From: Muribaculaceae bacterium
GTDB lineage: Bacteria; Bacteroidota; Bacteroidia; Bacteroidales; Muribaculaceae
NCBI GenBank assembly: GCA_023664185.1
Contig: JAMPGA010000001.1
Location: 272,405 to 336,404, forward strand
Reading direction: 5' to 3'
Length of the DNA: 64,000 nt
Position 1 is the stretch's first letter; every line of letters begins with the position of its first letter. Below, piece after piece: positions 28,271-35,742 of this stretch. A model generated the notes under the pieces. It saw nothing but the letters and a program-made list of their open reading frames with translations. It was not told the DNA's origin and searched no databases. The position numbers were made by a program, and so were the translations under genes.

Positions 28271-29414
28271 TCTGAAATATGGCATACGCAAACTATGTGA
28301 GCGCAGGATATACATCTTCATGATGGTGATTGTGCCGCTGGCGGGTGCGTTTTTCTTTCTCGACCTCATGCACGAGGGACTTCCGCTAAAGATACCCGTG
28401 TCGGTGGTCGACCGCGACCACTCGGCCATGTCGCGCCGCATCACGCGCTCGCTCGATGCCTCGGAGCTAATCGACATTGCCTTTAAGGACGAGAGCTTCC
28501 ACGAGGCGCTCCGCAAGGTGCGCACCGGGGAGTCGTATGGCTTCTTCTATATCCCCGAATCTTTTCAGCAAGATGCGCTGAGCGGACGCACCCCCACGCT
28601 GTCGTTCTACAGCAATATGAGCATCTATGTGCCCGGCACACTGTCGTTCAAGGGCTTCAAGACAGTTGCCGTCACCACTTCGGGCTCCATAGTGCAGACT
28701 ACACTGGCCTCCACTGGCCTGAGCAACATCATAGGGGGCACATCTATGATAATGCCCGTCAGGCTCGACACTCACCCCATAGGCAACCCTTGCACCAACT
28801 ATTCCATCTATCTCTCACCCTCGTTTTTGGGTGGGCTGCTGTCGCTGCTGGTAATGGTGGTGACGGTGTTCTCCATCACTTCGGAAATAAAGTGGCACAC
28901 GTCGCCCCGATGGCTTGAGGCTGCCGGGGGCTCGATGCTGAAGGCTGTGGTCGGCAAGCTGCTGCCACAGGCCGTAATGTTCTCAGTGATGGGCGTGGGG
29001 ATACAGGCTGTGATGTTCGGCTTTCTGAACTTCCCTATGCATTGCCCGGCCTGGCACATGATTCTGGCCATGGTGCTCCTGGTGCTCTCCAGCCAGGCTT
29101 ACGCGCTGGTGGCTGTGGAGTGTGTGCCCAACATGCGCCTATCGCTCATCATCGTCAGCCTCAGCGGCATCCTGGCCTTCTCGATAGCCGGGTTCTCGTT
29201 TCCGGTCGACAAAATGTATGGCGCCATCGGCATCTTCGCCTACATCCTGCCGGTGCGCTGGTATTTCCTGATCTACATAGACCAGGCGCTCAACGGCCTG
29301 CCCCTCTACTACTCACGGCTCTACTATGCGGCCATGCTGGCAATGATGCTCGTGCCGCTGCTGGGGCTGTGGAGGCTCAAGAAAAAGTGTCTCAACCCGG
29401 TCTATGTGCCCTAA
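28260..29414 (+). CDS. ABC-2 type transporter permease, first of pair
   Basis: The 384-residue protein has the ABC-2 permease layout: one helix near the N-terminus (about 20-40), a large external loop (about 45-175) with VDRDHSAMSRRITRSLDASE, and a C-terminal group of five helices with the FSFPVDKMYG signature. It belongs to the YhhJ/YbhR-like branch that works with HlyD and TolC partners to export drugs or other small molecules. No ATP-binding gene is in this operon. It begins 11 nt inside the HlyD gene. Confidence 0.88.
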   Translation: MKSSLKYGIRKLCERRIYIFMMVIVPLAGAFFFLDLMHEGLPLKIPVSVVDRDHSAMSRRITRSLDASELIDIAFKDESFHEALRKVRTGESYGFFYIPESFQQDALSGRTPTLSFYSNMSIYVPGTLSFKGFKTVAVTTSGSIVQTTLASTGLSNIIGGTSMIMPVRLDTHPIGNPCTNYSIYLSPSFLGGLLSLLVMVVTVFSITSEIKWHTSPRWLEAAGGSMLKAVVGKLLPQAVMFSVMGVGIQAVMFGFLNFPMHCPAWHMILAMVLLVLSSQAYALVAVECVPNMRLSLIIVSLSGILAFSIAGFSFPVDKMYGAIGIFAYILPVRWYFLIYIDQALNGLPLYYSRLYYAAMLAMMLVPLLGLWRLKKKCLNPVYVP

Positions 29415-29432
29415 CCCCCTGCAGAATTCAAA

Positions 29433-30650
29433 ATGAAATGGCTTAACGACTTATTCAGAGTGTGGAGGCGTGAGATGTGGTTGTGTTTCACCGACATCGG
29501 TGTGCTCCTGTTCTTCTTCGTGCTCCCTCTGAGCTATCCCATCATCTATACGCTCATCTACAATCCGGAGGTGGTGAAGGAGATAGACACCGTGGTGGTA
29601 GACCACTCGCGCACGGCCGAGAGCCGCGAACTGGTGCGCACCATCGATGCCACACAGTCTGTCCGCATAGCCGGCTATGCTGCCGATATGCCCGAGGCTC
29701 GGCGTGCTTGGGCCGAGAAAAAGTGTTATGCCATACTGGAGATTCCCGCCGACTATGCCCGCTGTATAGGCTCGGGCGAGCAGGCTGTGGTCTCATACTA
29801 TCAGGATATGTCGCTGCTGCTGCGCTATCGCCAGATACTGCTGGCGCTTACAGATGTGCAGATGCACGAGGCCACCACTCTGACGGCTCGGCGCGTGGCG
29901 TCGGCCGGAGGAATACTGTCGACCGTAGTTTCAGGTCTGCCGGTCAATACCCAGGCCAATGTCATCGGCGACACAGCCCAGGGCTTTGCGTCGTTTATAA
30001 TCCCCGGCATTGTCATTCTCATCCTTCAGCAAGGCATGCTCATGGGCATAACCATGATTTTTGGCACCCGCCGCGACCGCCGTCGCCGCAATCCCGACGG
30101 GGTTGACCCCTACGAGACCTCGGCCGGCCCCGTAGCAACAGTGCTGGGGCGCGCTGCCTGCTATGTGCTGCTCTACCTGCCCATGGCCTACTATGTGATG
30201 GCCATAGTGCCGCGCATGTTCGATCTGCCCAGCCACGGCGCGTTTGCCGACTATATGCCCTTTATTTTCGTGATGCTCCTGGCCACTGCGTTTTTGGGGC
30301 AGACCATCCAGATTTTCGTGCGCGAGCGCGAGACCTCGATGGTGCTCATAGTGTTTACCTCGGTGATATTCCTGTTTCTCTCCGGACTGACCTGGCCGCG
30401 ATATGCCTTCTCGCCCTTTTGGAAGGCCTTGAGCGACGTTGTGCCCGCCACATGGGGAGTGGAAGGGTTTGTGCACATAAACTCAAACGGAGCGCTCCTG
30501 AGCGACGTGAGCGACTGCTACGTGCCGCTATGGATTCTCACGGGAGTCTATTTTCTGACATCGGTCGTGATTTATGCACTCTGCAAGCCTGCCAAGGCAG
30601 CGCATCACGACATGGCGGGGCGATGCGACATTGAAGCGCATGAAGCCTGA
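29433..30650 (+). CDS. ABC-2 type transporter permease, second of pair
   Basis: This 405-residue paralogue of the preceding permease shares its layout: helix 1 (about 20-40), an external loop with VVDHSRTAESRELVRTID, and a C-terminal helix bundle with FVRERETSMVLIVFTSV. The pair probably forms a heterodimeric channel. The last 123 nt overlap the PatB gene on the opposite strand, and the conserved end of neither protein can be trimmed to avoid this. Confidence 0.88.
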   Translation: MKWLNDLFRVWRREMWLCFTDIGVLLFFFVLPLSYPIIYTLIYNPEVVKEIDTVVVDHSRTAESRELVRTIDATQSVRIAGYAADMPEARRAWAEKKCYAILEIPADYARCIGSGEQAVVSYYQDMSLLLRYRQILLALTDVQMHEATTLTARRVASAGGILSTVVSGLPVNTQANVIGDTAQGFASFIIPGIVILILQQGMLMGITMIFGTRRDRRRRNPDGVDPYETSAGPVATVLGRAACYVLLYLPMAYYVMAIVPRMFDLPSHGAFADYMPFIFVMLLATAFLGQTIQIFVRERETSMVLIVFTSVIFLFLSGLTWPRYAFSPFWKALSDVVPATWGVEGFVHINSNGALLSDVSDCYVPLWILTGVYFLTSVVIYALCKPAKAAHHDMAGRCDIEAHEA

Positions 30651-31736
30651 GCCCTCCTCGCCAAACATAGCTCCGTCGTTGAGAGCCAGGTGGGCGTTGT
30701 TGACAAAAAGATCCACCAGCTGGTCGTGAGGCAACCCCAACTCGCGGCAGTCGAGCCACACCAGAAACGACGCTTCGGGCCGCACGGGTTTTATCACGGG
30801 CATCTGCGAGGCGCAAAACTCCTCGACGGCCTTGATATTTTCCTCTATGTAGGTCATTGCTTCGTTGAGCCAGGGCTCGCCGTAGCGGTAGGCTGTCTCT
30901 GTGGCTATAGTGGCCACGAATGTAGGCTCTGAAAACTCGTTTGCCTCCATCCAGTGGAAAAATCCTTTCTTCAGCTCTTCCGATTTTATCACTATCCATG
31001 AGCTCGACAAGCCGGGAATATTGAAGGTCTTGGAGGGTGCTCCGAGAGCTATGCCTACCTCGGCGGCTTCGGGACAGGCCTCGAGAAACGGGATATGGGG
31101 CTTGTCCCACAGCACGAGGTCGCCGTGGATCTCGTCGGAGATCACTTTTACGCCATACTTCTTGGCCAGACGGGCTACGGTGGCCAGTGTCTCGCGGCTC
31201 CACTGCAGCCCTATGGGGTTGTGGGGGTTGCACAGTATCATCATAGCCGGGCGCTCCTCGCGGAAACATCGCTCAAGGTCGTCGAGATCCATGGTGTACC
31301 CATCGGCGGTGCGCTTCAGCGGCGAGCACACGCACTCACGCCCATTCTCCTCTATCAGGCGGCGGAAGGGGTGATAGACTGGAGGCTGAATCAGTATCTT
31401 CTCGCCCTTCGATGTGAAATAATTGATGAGGAAACCAATCCCCTTCACCACTCCGTTGACATAGATGAGATCGGCGCGATCCACCTTCCAGTTGTGGCGA
31501 GTGGCGAGCCAGTCGATTATCGAATCCCAGTAGCTCTCGGGCACTGCCGAGTAGCCATAGATGGCATGGGCAAAGCGTCCGGCCAGCGCACGCGTTATCT
31601 CGGGCGCTACGGCAAAGTCCATGTCGGCTATCCAGAGAGCCTCCACATCCTCGCGTCCGAAAAATGTGGTGAGGGCGTCGGTTTTCATGGCTCCGGTGCC
31701 GCGTCGGTTTATCTCAAGGTCAAAATTGTAGTTCAT
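30528..31736 (-). CDS. PatB/MalY-type PLP-dependent C-S lyase/aminotransferase
   Basis: Enzymes of this fold-type I group cleave cystathionine-like C-S bonds to give homocysteine, pyruvate and ammonia. The 402-residue product shows ALWIADMDFAVAPEIT near the start, NPHNPIGLQWS, DEIHGDLVLWDKPHIPF with the PLP Asp, and SKTFNIPGL with the Schiff-base Lys. The ATG at 31736 begins the conserved MNYNFD; an earlier in-frame ATG lies upstream of the -7 element. The C-terminus (about 40 residues) is antisense to the second permease. The substrate is not certain. Confidence 0.9.
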   Translation of the reverse strand: MNYNFDLEINRRGTGAMKTDALTTFFGREDVEALWIADMDFAVAPEITRALAGRFAHAIYGYSAVPESYWDSIIDWLATRHNWKVDRADLIYVNGVVKGIGFLINYFTSKGEKILIQPPVYHPFRRLIEENGRECVCSPLKRTADGYTMDLDDLERCFREERPAMMILCNPHNPIGLQWSRETLATVARLAKKYGVKVISDEIHGDLVLWDKPHIPFLEACPEAAEVGIALGAPSKTFNIPGLSSSWIVIKSEELKKGFFHWMEANEFSEPTFVATIATETAYRYGEPWLNEAMTYIEENIKAVEEFCASQMPVIKPVRPEASFLVWLDCRELGLPHDQLVDLFVNNAHLALNDGAMFGEEGSGFMRFNVASPRHVVMRCLGRLAECINHDRCQKIDSRENP

Positions 31737-31753
31737 GAGAATGGATTTTTGTG

Positions 31754-31761
31754 CAAATATA
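31754..31761 (-). promoter_or_regulatory. -7 element of the PatB-like gene
   Basis: Minus strand TATATTTG lies 18 nt before the ATG at 31736. Its -33 region falls into the end of the foldback element at 31775-31925. Confidence 0.55.
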
Positions 31762-31774
31762 AACATTTAGTGAC

Positions 31775-31925
31775 GATAAAAAAAAGACTTGGTAAATTTT
31801 TCGTAATGTTATTTGTGAAAATTTGCTTTTGACCAAGCATGAGTTTAGCGAGCTAAATGACTGGTTGGAAAAAAACGAAGATTCATAAATAACATAGAAA
31901 GATTTTTCAAGTCTTTTCTTTAATC
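31775..31925. repeat. ~150-bp almost complete foldback element
   Basis: The sequence is an imperfect palindrome centred at about 31850. Matching pairs include AAAAGACTTG (31782-31791) with CAAGTCTTTT (31908-31917), ATGTTATTT (31806-31814) with AAATAACAT (31887-31895), CCAA (31833-31836) with TTGG (31865-31868), and the core TTTAGC (31844-31849) with GCTAAA (31852-31857). It lies between the divergent PatB-like and holin-like genes. It could be a MITE-like element or a structured RNA. Confidence 0.75.
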
Positions 31926-31962
31926 TCGGCATTATCCCACTATTTTCGCTGTATTTGCCTTA

Positions 31963-31970
31963 TATCTTTG
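31963..31970 (+). promoter_or_regulatory. -7 element of the holin-like gene
   Basis: TATCTTTG lies 23 nt before the ATG at 31993; no clear -33 TTTG is seen at the proper distance. Confidence 0.55.
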
Positions 31971-31992
31971 CGGAAATTTTATCCACATCACC

Positions 31993-32403
31993 ATGACACA
32001 TACAATTCATATCGTACTCGCAGTGCTTGCCGTGTGCTATACGGGAGTGCTGGCTGCAGTGGTTGCCGATCTATGCAGCGGTCTGCGGCGCGCACGTCGC
32101 GACGGCCACACACTGACTTCGCGCGGACTGCGTCGCACAGTCACCAAACTGACCTCCTACTATTCGGCTCTGTTTGCACTGACGGCCGTCGACGCCATGC
32201 TCATATCATCTGCGCTCGGGCTCAAGGCTTGCGGCATTGACAGCATCCCCGCCTTCCCCTACATCACAGCCCTCGGGGCTCTTGGACTATCGCTGATCGA
32301 GGTGAAGAGCATACTGGAAAACACAGGCCTGAAACTCGATCTGGAGGGAGTGGCAGGGCTTATAGGTCGCATCCTTTCCTCGTGGAAAGTGATAAAATTT
32401 TAA
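31993..32403 (+). CDS. Orphan phage-holin-like membrane protein
   Basis: The 136-residue protein resembles the Bacteroidota phage holin family. It has an N-terminal helix (about 5-27), then the DLCSGLRRARRDG loop, a SRGLRRTVTKLTSYYSALFALT segment and another helix pair up to the typical GLSLIEVKSILEN. Phage holins form membrane pores for lysis. However no endolysin, tail or capsid genes are nearby, so it is an orphan; such genes may have been taken into host use. It is bordered by palindromic DNA on both sides. Confidence 0.75.
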   Translation: MTHTIHIVLAVLAVCYTGVLAAVVADLCSGLRRARRDGHTLTSRGLRRTVTKLTSYYSALFALTAVDAMLISSALGLKACGIDSIPAFPYITALGALGLSLIEVKSILENTGLKLDLEGVAGLIGRILSSWKVIKF

Positions 32404-32447
32404 ATGTTTAACACTCTGTGCTTCAGAATTGTTAAACTCAATATTTG

Positions 32448-32479
32448 CTTCCTTACCATCCTTAAGGATAGTAAGGAAG
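32448..32479. repeat. 32-nt palindrome behind the holin-like gene
   Basis: Positions 32448-32479 are self-complementary except for one pair and centre at CTTAAG. TTT follows at once, so it may end the holin-like transcript. The TTTG at its edge doubles as the -33 element of the next promoter. Confidence 0.75.
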
Positions 32480-32511
32480 TTTGGATTATAACATTAATTA
32501 TCATACCTTTG
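32480..32511 (+). promoter_or_regulatory. Strong orphan promoter
   Basis: TTTG (32480-32483) and TACCTTTG (32504-32511), 20 nt apart, match the consensus completely, but no convincing reading frame follows for 700 nt. It may drive a non-coding RNA. Confidence 0.65.
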
Positions 32512-33214
32512 CAATGTGACCCACAAACTCACCCCCTGAAACGCCAGTGCCAACACTTTAATCCAAAAAATTTTAGAGCGCACCAATTGATCCTTATGGC
32601 TAACCCATAGGCAGCCCCGGCAGCCTTATGCGCGCGCCATACTCTTAACCGCAAGCCCGATGTATCTGAACGGCTGACAACCATTTTGAGACCTCTGCAT
32701 CGTACTTATTCGTCCCCCCGTCATCTACAAACACCCGTCTCCACTCTCCATCATCAATCACTTCCTAAAAAATAAATAAACTCTACAACAGCTTATTTTT
32801 CAACCACTCCATTACTACAACTCGCTGACAACGAGTCGCTTCCCGGCTACTCGTCAAGCCTCGCACTATCCTTCAGCCATCGGCTTGACCCATACAATAG
32901 CCATCTCGTTGTCGCATAACTACCTCTATCTGTCTTCTTACCACTGTCCTTTACCCTGAAATCGTTGAAAAATAAGAAAATAACAGGAAGCGCAGCTTGC
33001 ACTGACGCTCTGTGGAAGGCCCTGCTACAGTCTCAGACCGTAGCGGGGCCAATTCTTTAGAGCCTCGGGGCCGGAATGGAGCCATATCCTACCCGCAACA
33101 CGTGGCTCACCCCGATGGCGATAATGTTGGGATAACGTCGCAAACTACCCCCGTATGGGACGACATTCCTTATTCCTCATTCCTTATTCTTCATTCCTAT
33201 TTCCAAATTCCCTC
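32512..33214. other. Gene-free stretch with nested inverted repeats
   Basis: No credible coding frame was found in these 700 nt. Nested inverted repeats occupy 32792-32976: CTTATTTTTCAAC with GTTGAAAAATAAG (32792-32804/32964-32976), GACAACGAG with CTCGTTGTC (32827-32835/32905-32913), GGCTA with TAGCC (32845-32849/32898-32902) and GTCAAGCC with GGCTTGAC (32853-32860/32882-32889). A further hairpin of 16-nt arms is at 33018-33050. A tract of ATTCCT/ATTCTT units (33165-33222) leads to the uvrC stop. Confidence 0.7.
32792..32976. ncRNA. Candidate structured RNA (rod-like, ~185 nt)
   Basis: Four nested helices (13, 9, 5 and 8 bp) are separated by an asymmetric internal bubble (22 nt on one side, 50 nt on the other) and capped by a ~21-nt loop. 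The layout superficially recalls 6S RNA. Strand and transcription are not established; an upstream plus-strand promoter lies at 32480-32511. It could also be a foldback mobile element. Confidence 0.4.
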
Positions 33215-35023
33215 TCATTCTCCGTGCAGGGCGCCGTAGACTATGGAGGCTTTGCTGGGTCCCACGACCTCGGCTATCGAGTCGAGATCGGCCTCGCGGA
33301 GGCGCTTCACACTCTTGAAGGTAGTGAGGAGCGCCGTGCGGGTCTTCTCACCTATTCCCTTAATGCCATCGAGCTCCGAGACGGTCTGTCCCTTGGAGCG
33401 ACGGTTGCGGTGATGAGTTATGCCAAACCGGTGAGCCTCGTCGCGCAGATGCTGCACCACCTTGAGGGTCTCGGATGTCTTGTCGACATACAGAGGGATT
33501 GAGTCGCCGGGAAAGTAGATTTCCTCAAGCCTCTTGGCAATGCCCACAACGGCGATCGTGCCTCGCAAACCCATCTCGTCGAGGGCTTCAACTGCGGCCG
33601 AGAGCTGTCCCTTTCCACCGTCGACCACTATGAGCTGCGGCAATCCTTTGCCCTCGCTCATCAGGCGTGTGTAGCGGCGCGTGAGCACCTCCTTCATTGA
33701 GGCAAAATCGTCGGGTCCCTCCACGGTTTTTATGTTGAAATGGCGGTAGTCTTTCTTGTATGGCTTAGCATCTCTGAACACCACGCACGATGCCACCGGA
33801 TTTGTGCCCTGAATGTTCGAGTTATCGAAACACTCAATGTGGTGCGGCAGCTCGGTGAGATGGAAGTCGCTCTTTATGCGCTCCAGCACACGGTCGGTGC
33901 GCGCCCCGGGGTCGCGCTTCTCCAAGGTCTTGACTTTGTCGATGTGATGCTGCTTGGCATTGCGCTCCGAGACGTCAAGCAGCTTGGCTTTGTCGCCACG
34001 CTGCGGTATGGTGAATTTCACCCCCGGCATCTCTACATCCGGCTCCATGGCCGTTATCACCTCGGAGTATTCCACGCCCAACTGACGCGATATTTCCGCC
34101 ATGGCATAGGCCAGCATTTCGGGTTTGGTCTCGTCGAGCCGCTTTTTATACTCGAGCGTCACACTCTTCGACACAGCCCCTCGCCTCACGTGCATATAGT
34201 TTATATAGACATCGCTCTCTTCTTCGTAGATGCCAAATACATCCACATCCTCCACCGTCTGCGACACTATCACACTCTTGGCCCTGTAGCGCGATATAAG
34301 GTCGTATTGCACCTTCAGCTCCTGGGCCTCCTCATAGCGCATTTCCTCTGACAGCTTCTCCATTTCGCTCCTCAGATGCTGGAGAAGTTCGGATATATCG
34401 CCTCTCAGAATCGCCCTCACGCGCTCTATATTGGCGTTATATTTCTCACTGCTCACCAGGCCGCGGCATGGCCCCTCGCATCTCTTCAGATGATAGTCCA
34501 GACAGAGCCTGCCCTTCCCCTTCTCGATAAACTCAGGAGTGATGAGATGGCGACACGAGCGGATGGGATAAAGGTGTTTTATCAGTTCGAGCGTAGCTCG
34601 GGCTGAGCCTGCATCGGTATAGGGGCCGTAATATTTTGAGCCATCCTTGATACGTTCACGTGTCATGAAGACACGCGGATAATGCTCGTTGGTCACCACA
34701 ATCCAGGGATAAGATTTGTCGTCCTTGAGCAGCACATTGTAGCGGGGCTGATGCTCCTTTATCATCGAGGCCTCAAGATTGAGTGCATCCTGCTCGGTGG
34801 GCACCACGATATAGCTCATATCTGCAATGGCACGCACAAGGAGATTGGTGCGCAGGCTGTCGTGTGTGCGGTTGAAATACGAGCTCACGCGGCGCTTCAG
34901 GTTTTTAGCTTTGCCCACATATATCACCGTCCCTTCAGAGTCGTAGTAGGTATAGACTCCGGGGGTGTCGGGGAGAATGGAGATCTTCTCTTCAAGGGCG
35001 GCTGACTTGCGATGTTTAGGCAT
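33215..35023 (-). CDS. uvrC: Excinuclease ABC subunit C
   Basis: UvrC makes the two incisions in nucleotide excision repair after UvrAB recognise damage. The 602-residue protein carries the GIY-YIG nuclease at its start (PGVYTYYDSEGTVIYVGKAKN, residues 21-41), a UVR helical hairpin near residues 200-235, the RNase H-like second nuclease part (ECFDNSNIQGTNPVASCVVF, VDGGKGQLSAA) and a helix-hairpin-helix end. The ATG at 35023 starts the conserved MPKHRKSAAL. Its TGA sits in a GGAGAATGAGAGGG purine tract like those behind other genes here. Confidence 0.96.
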   Translation of the reverse strand: MPKHRKSAALEEKISILPDTPGVYTYYDSEGTVIYVGKAKNLKRRVSSYFNRTHDSLRTNLLVRAIADMSYIVVPTEQDALNLEASMIKEHQPRYNVLLKDDKSYPWIVVTNEHYPRVFMTRERIKDGSKYYGPYTDAGSARATLELIKHLYPIRSCRHLITPEFIEKGKGRLCLDYHLKRCEGPCRGLVSSEKYNANIERVRAILRGDISELLQHLRSEMEKLSEEMRYEEAQELKVQYDLISRYRAKSVIVSQTVEDVDVFGIYEEESDVYINYMHVRRGAVSKSVTLEYKKRLDETKPEMLAYAMAEISRQLGVEYSEVITAMEPDVEMPGVKFTIPQRGDKAKLLDVSERNAKQHHIDKVKTLEKRDPGARTDRVLERIKSDFHLTELPHHIECFDNSNIQGTNPVASCVVFRDAKPYKKDYRHFNIKTVEGPDDFASMKEVLTRRYTRLMSEGKGLPQLIVVDGGKGQLSAAVEALDEMGLRGTIAVVGIAKRLEEIYFPGDSIPLYVDKTSETLKVVQHLRDEAHRFGITHHRNRRSKGQTVSELDGIKGIGEKTRTALLTTFKSVKRLREADLDSIAEVVGPSKASIVYGALHGE

Positions 35024-35152
35024 GGGAGGGGGACTGTTTTGTTTGAGTGGAAAGAGGCTTATGGCAAAGAGAGCGGCCTGCAGTGCCGTGGGGCTTATCC
35101 CCACCGGCTCCCTGCGGGCCGCTTGATGGTACAGTCTACGCTGTCGGTGACA

Positions 35153-35695
35153 CTAATACTTGATGAGTGAAGTCACCTCGACGTCGGCCGGCAGATTGGC
35201 ACGTCCGTTGAGAGCCGAAAGCTCTATAATGAAATTGATGTAGATCTTTTTCGGGTTCATCTGTTTCACCAGATTGTAGGCGGCAGCCATGGTTCCTCCG
35301 GTGGCCAGCACATCGTCGTGGAGCACCACGATATCGTCCTCGGTGATGGCATCGCGATGTATTTCGATTATATCCTTGCCATACTCCTTGTCATATGACG
35401 CCTGGATAGTGTCGGCAGGGAGTTTGCCGGGCTTGCGCACGGGCACGAAACCTGCGCCGAGCTCAAAGGCCAGGATAGAGCCACCGATAAAGCCACGGCT
35501 CTCTATGCCCACTACCTTAGTAACACCTTTGTCGCGATAAAGTTGAGACAGGTCCCAGCCGATGATGTGGAGACCGCGGGCATCCTTGAAGAGTGTGGTG
35601 AGGTCCTTGAAGACTATCCCCTTCTGAGGAAAGTCGTAGACGTCGCGGATGCGTGACTTGAGATATTCCATACTTTTGTTATTTGAAGTTTCCAT
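35153..35695 (-). CDS. apt: Adenine phosphoribosyltransferase
   Basis: Apt salvages adenine to AMP with PRPP. The 180-residue product has the family start (KSRIRDVYDFPQKGIVFKD), the substrate hood GIESRGFIGG and the PRPP loop VVLHDDVLATGGTMAAA, where the second Asp and the TGGT core are usual. It lies between uvrC and mnmG on the same strand, with the parS palindrome just upstream (35719-35734). Confidence 0.95.
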   Translation of the reverse strand: METSNNKSMEYLKSRIRDVYDFPQKGIVFKDLTTLFKDARGLHIIGWDLSQLYRDKGVTKVVGIESRGFIGGSILAFELGAGFVPVRKPGKLPADTIQASYDKEYGKDIIEIHRDAITEDDIVVLHDDVLATGGTMAAAYNLVKQMNPKKIYINFIIELSALNGRANLPADVEVTSLIKY

Positions 35696-35718
35696 GATAG
35701 TTTATGGGGTGAGATAAA

Positions 35719-35734
35719 TGTTCCACGTGGAACA
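35719..35734. promoter_or_regulatory. parS: parS chromosome partition site (ParB binding)
   Basis: The 16-bp sequence TGTTCCACGTGGAACA is a perfect palindrome and fits the widespread parS pattern TGTTnCACGTGnAACA bound by ParB/Spo0J. It lies in the gap between mnmG and apt. ParB loaded here would spread over neighbouring DNA and drive origin segregation. parA and parB are not in the window. Confidence 0.88.
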
Positions 35735-35742
35735 ATCCATTA

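Noticed and set aside
31720..31932. 70-codon minus-strand frame across the foldback
   Set aside because: It simply reads through the palindrome and the PatB-like promoter.
31993..32403. Prophage marked by the holin-like gene
   Set aside because: No integrase, capsid, tail, terminase or endolysin genes lie nearby; the surrounding genes are core genes.
32404..32610. 68-codon plus-strand frame after the holin-like gene
   Set aside because: It begins right after the holin stop and crosses a palindrome and a promoter; the composition is not protein-like.
33012..33239. 75-codon plus-strand frame upstream of uvrC end
   Set aside because: It runs through a hairpin and the ATTCCT tract; I cannot show it is a gene.
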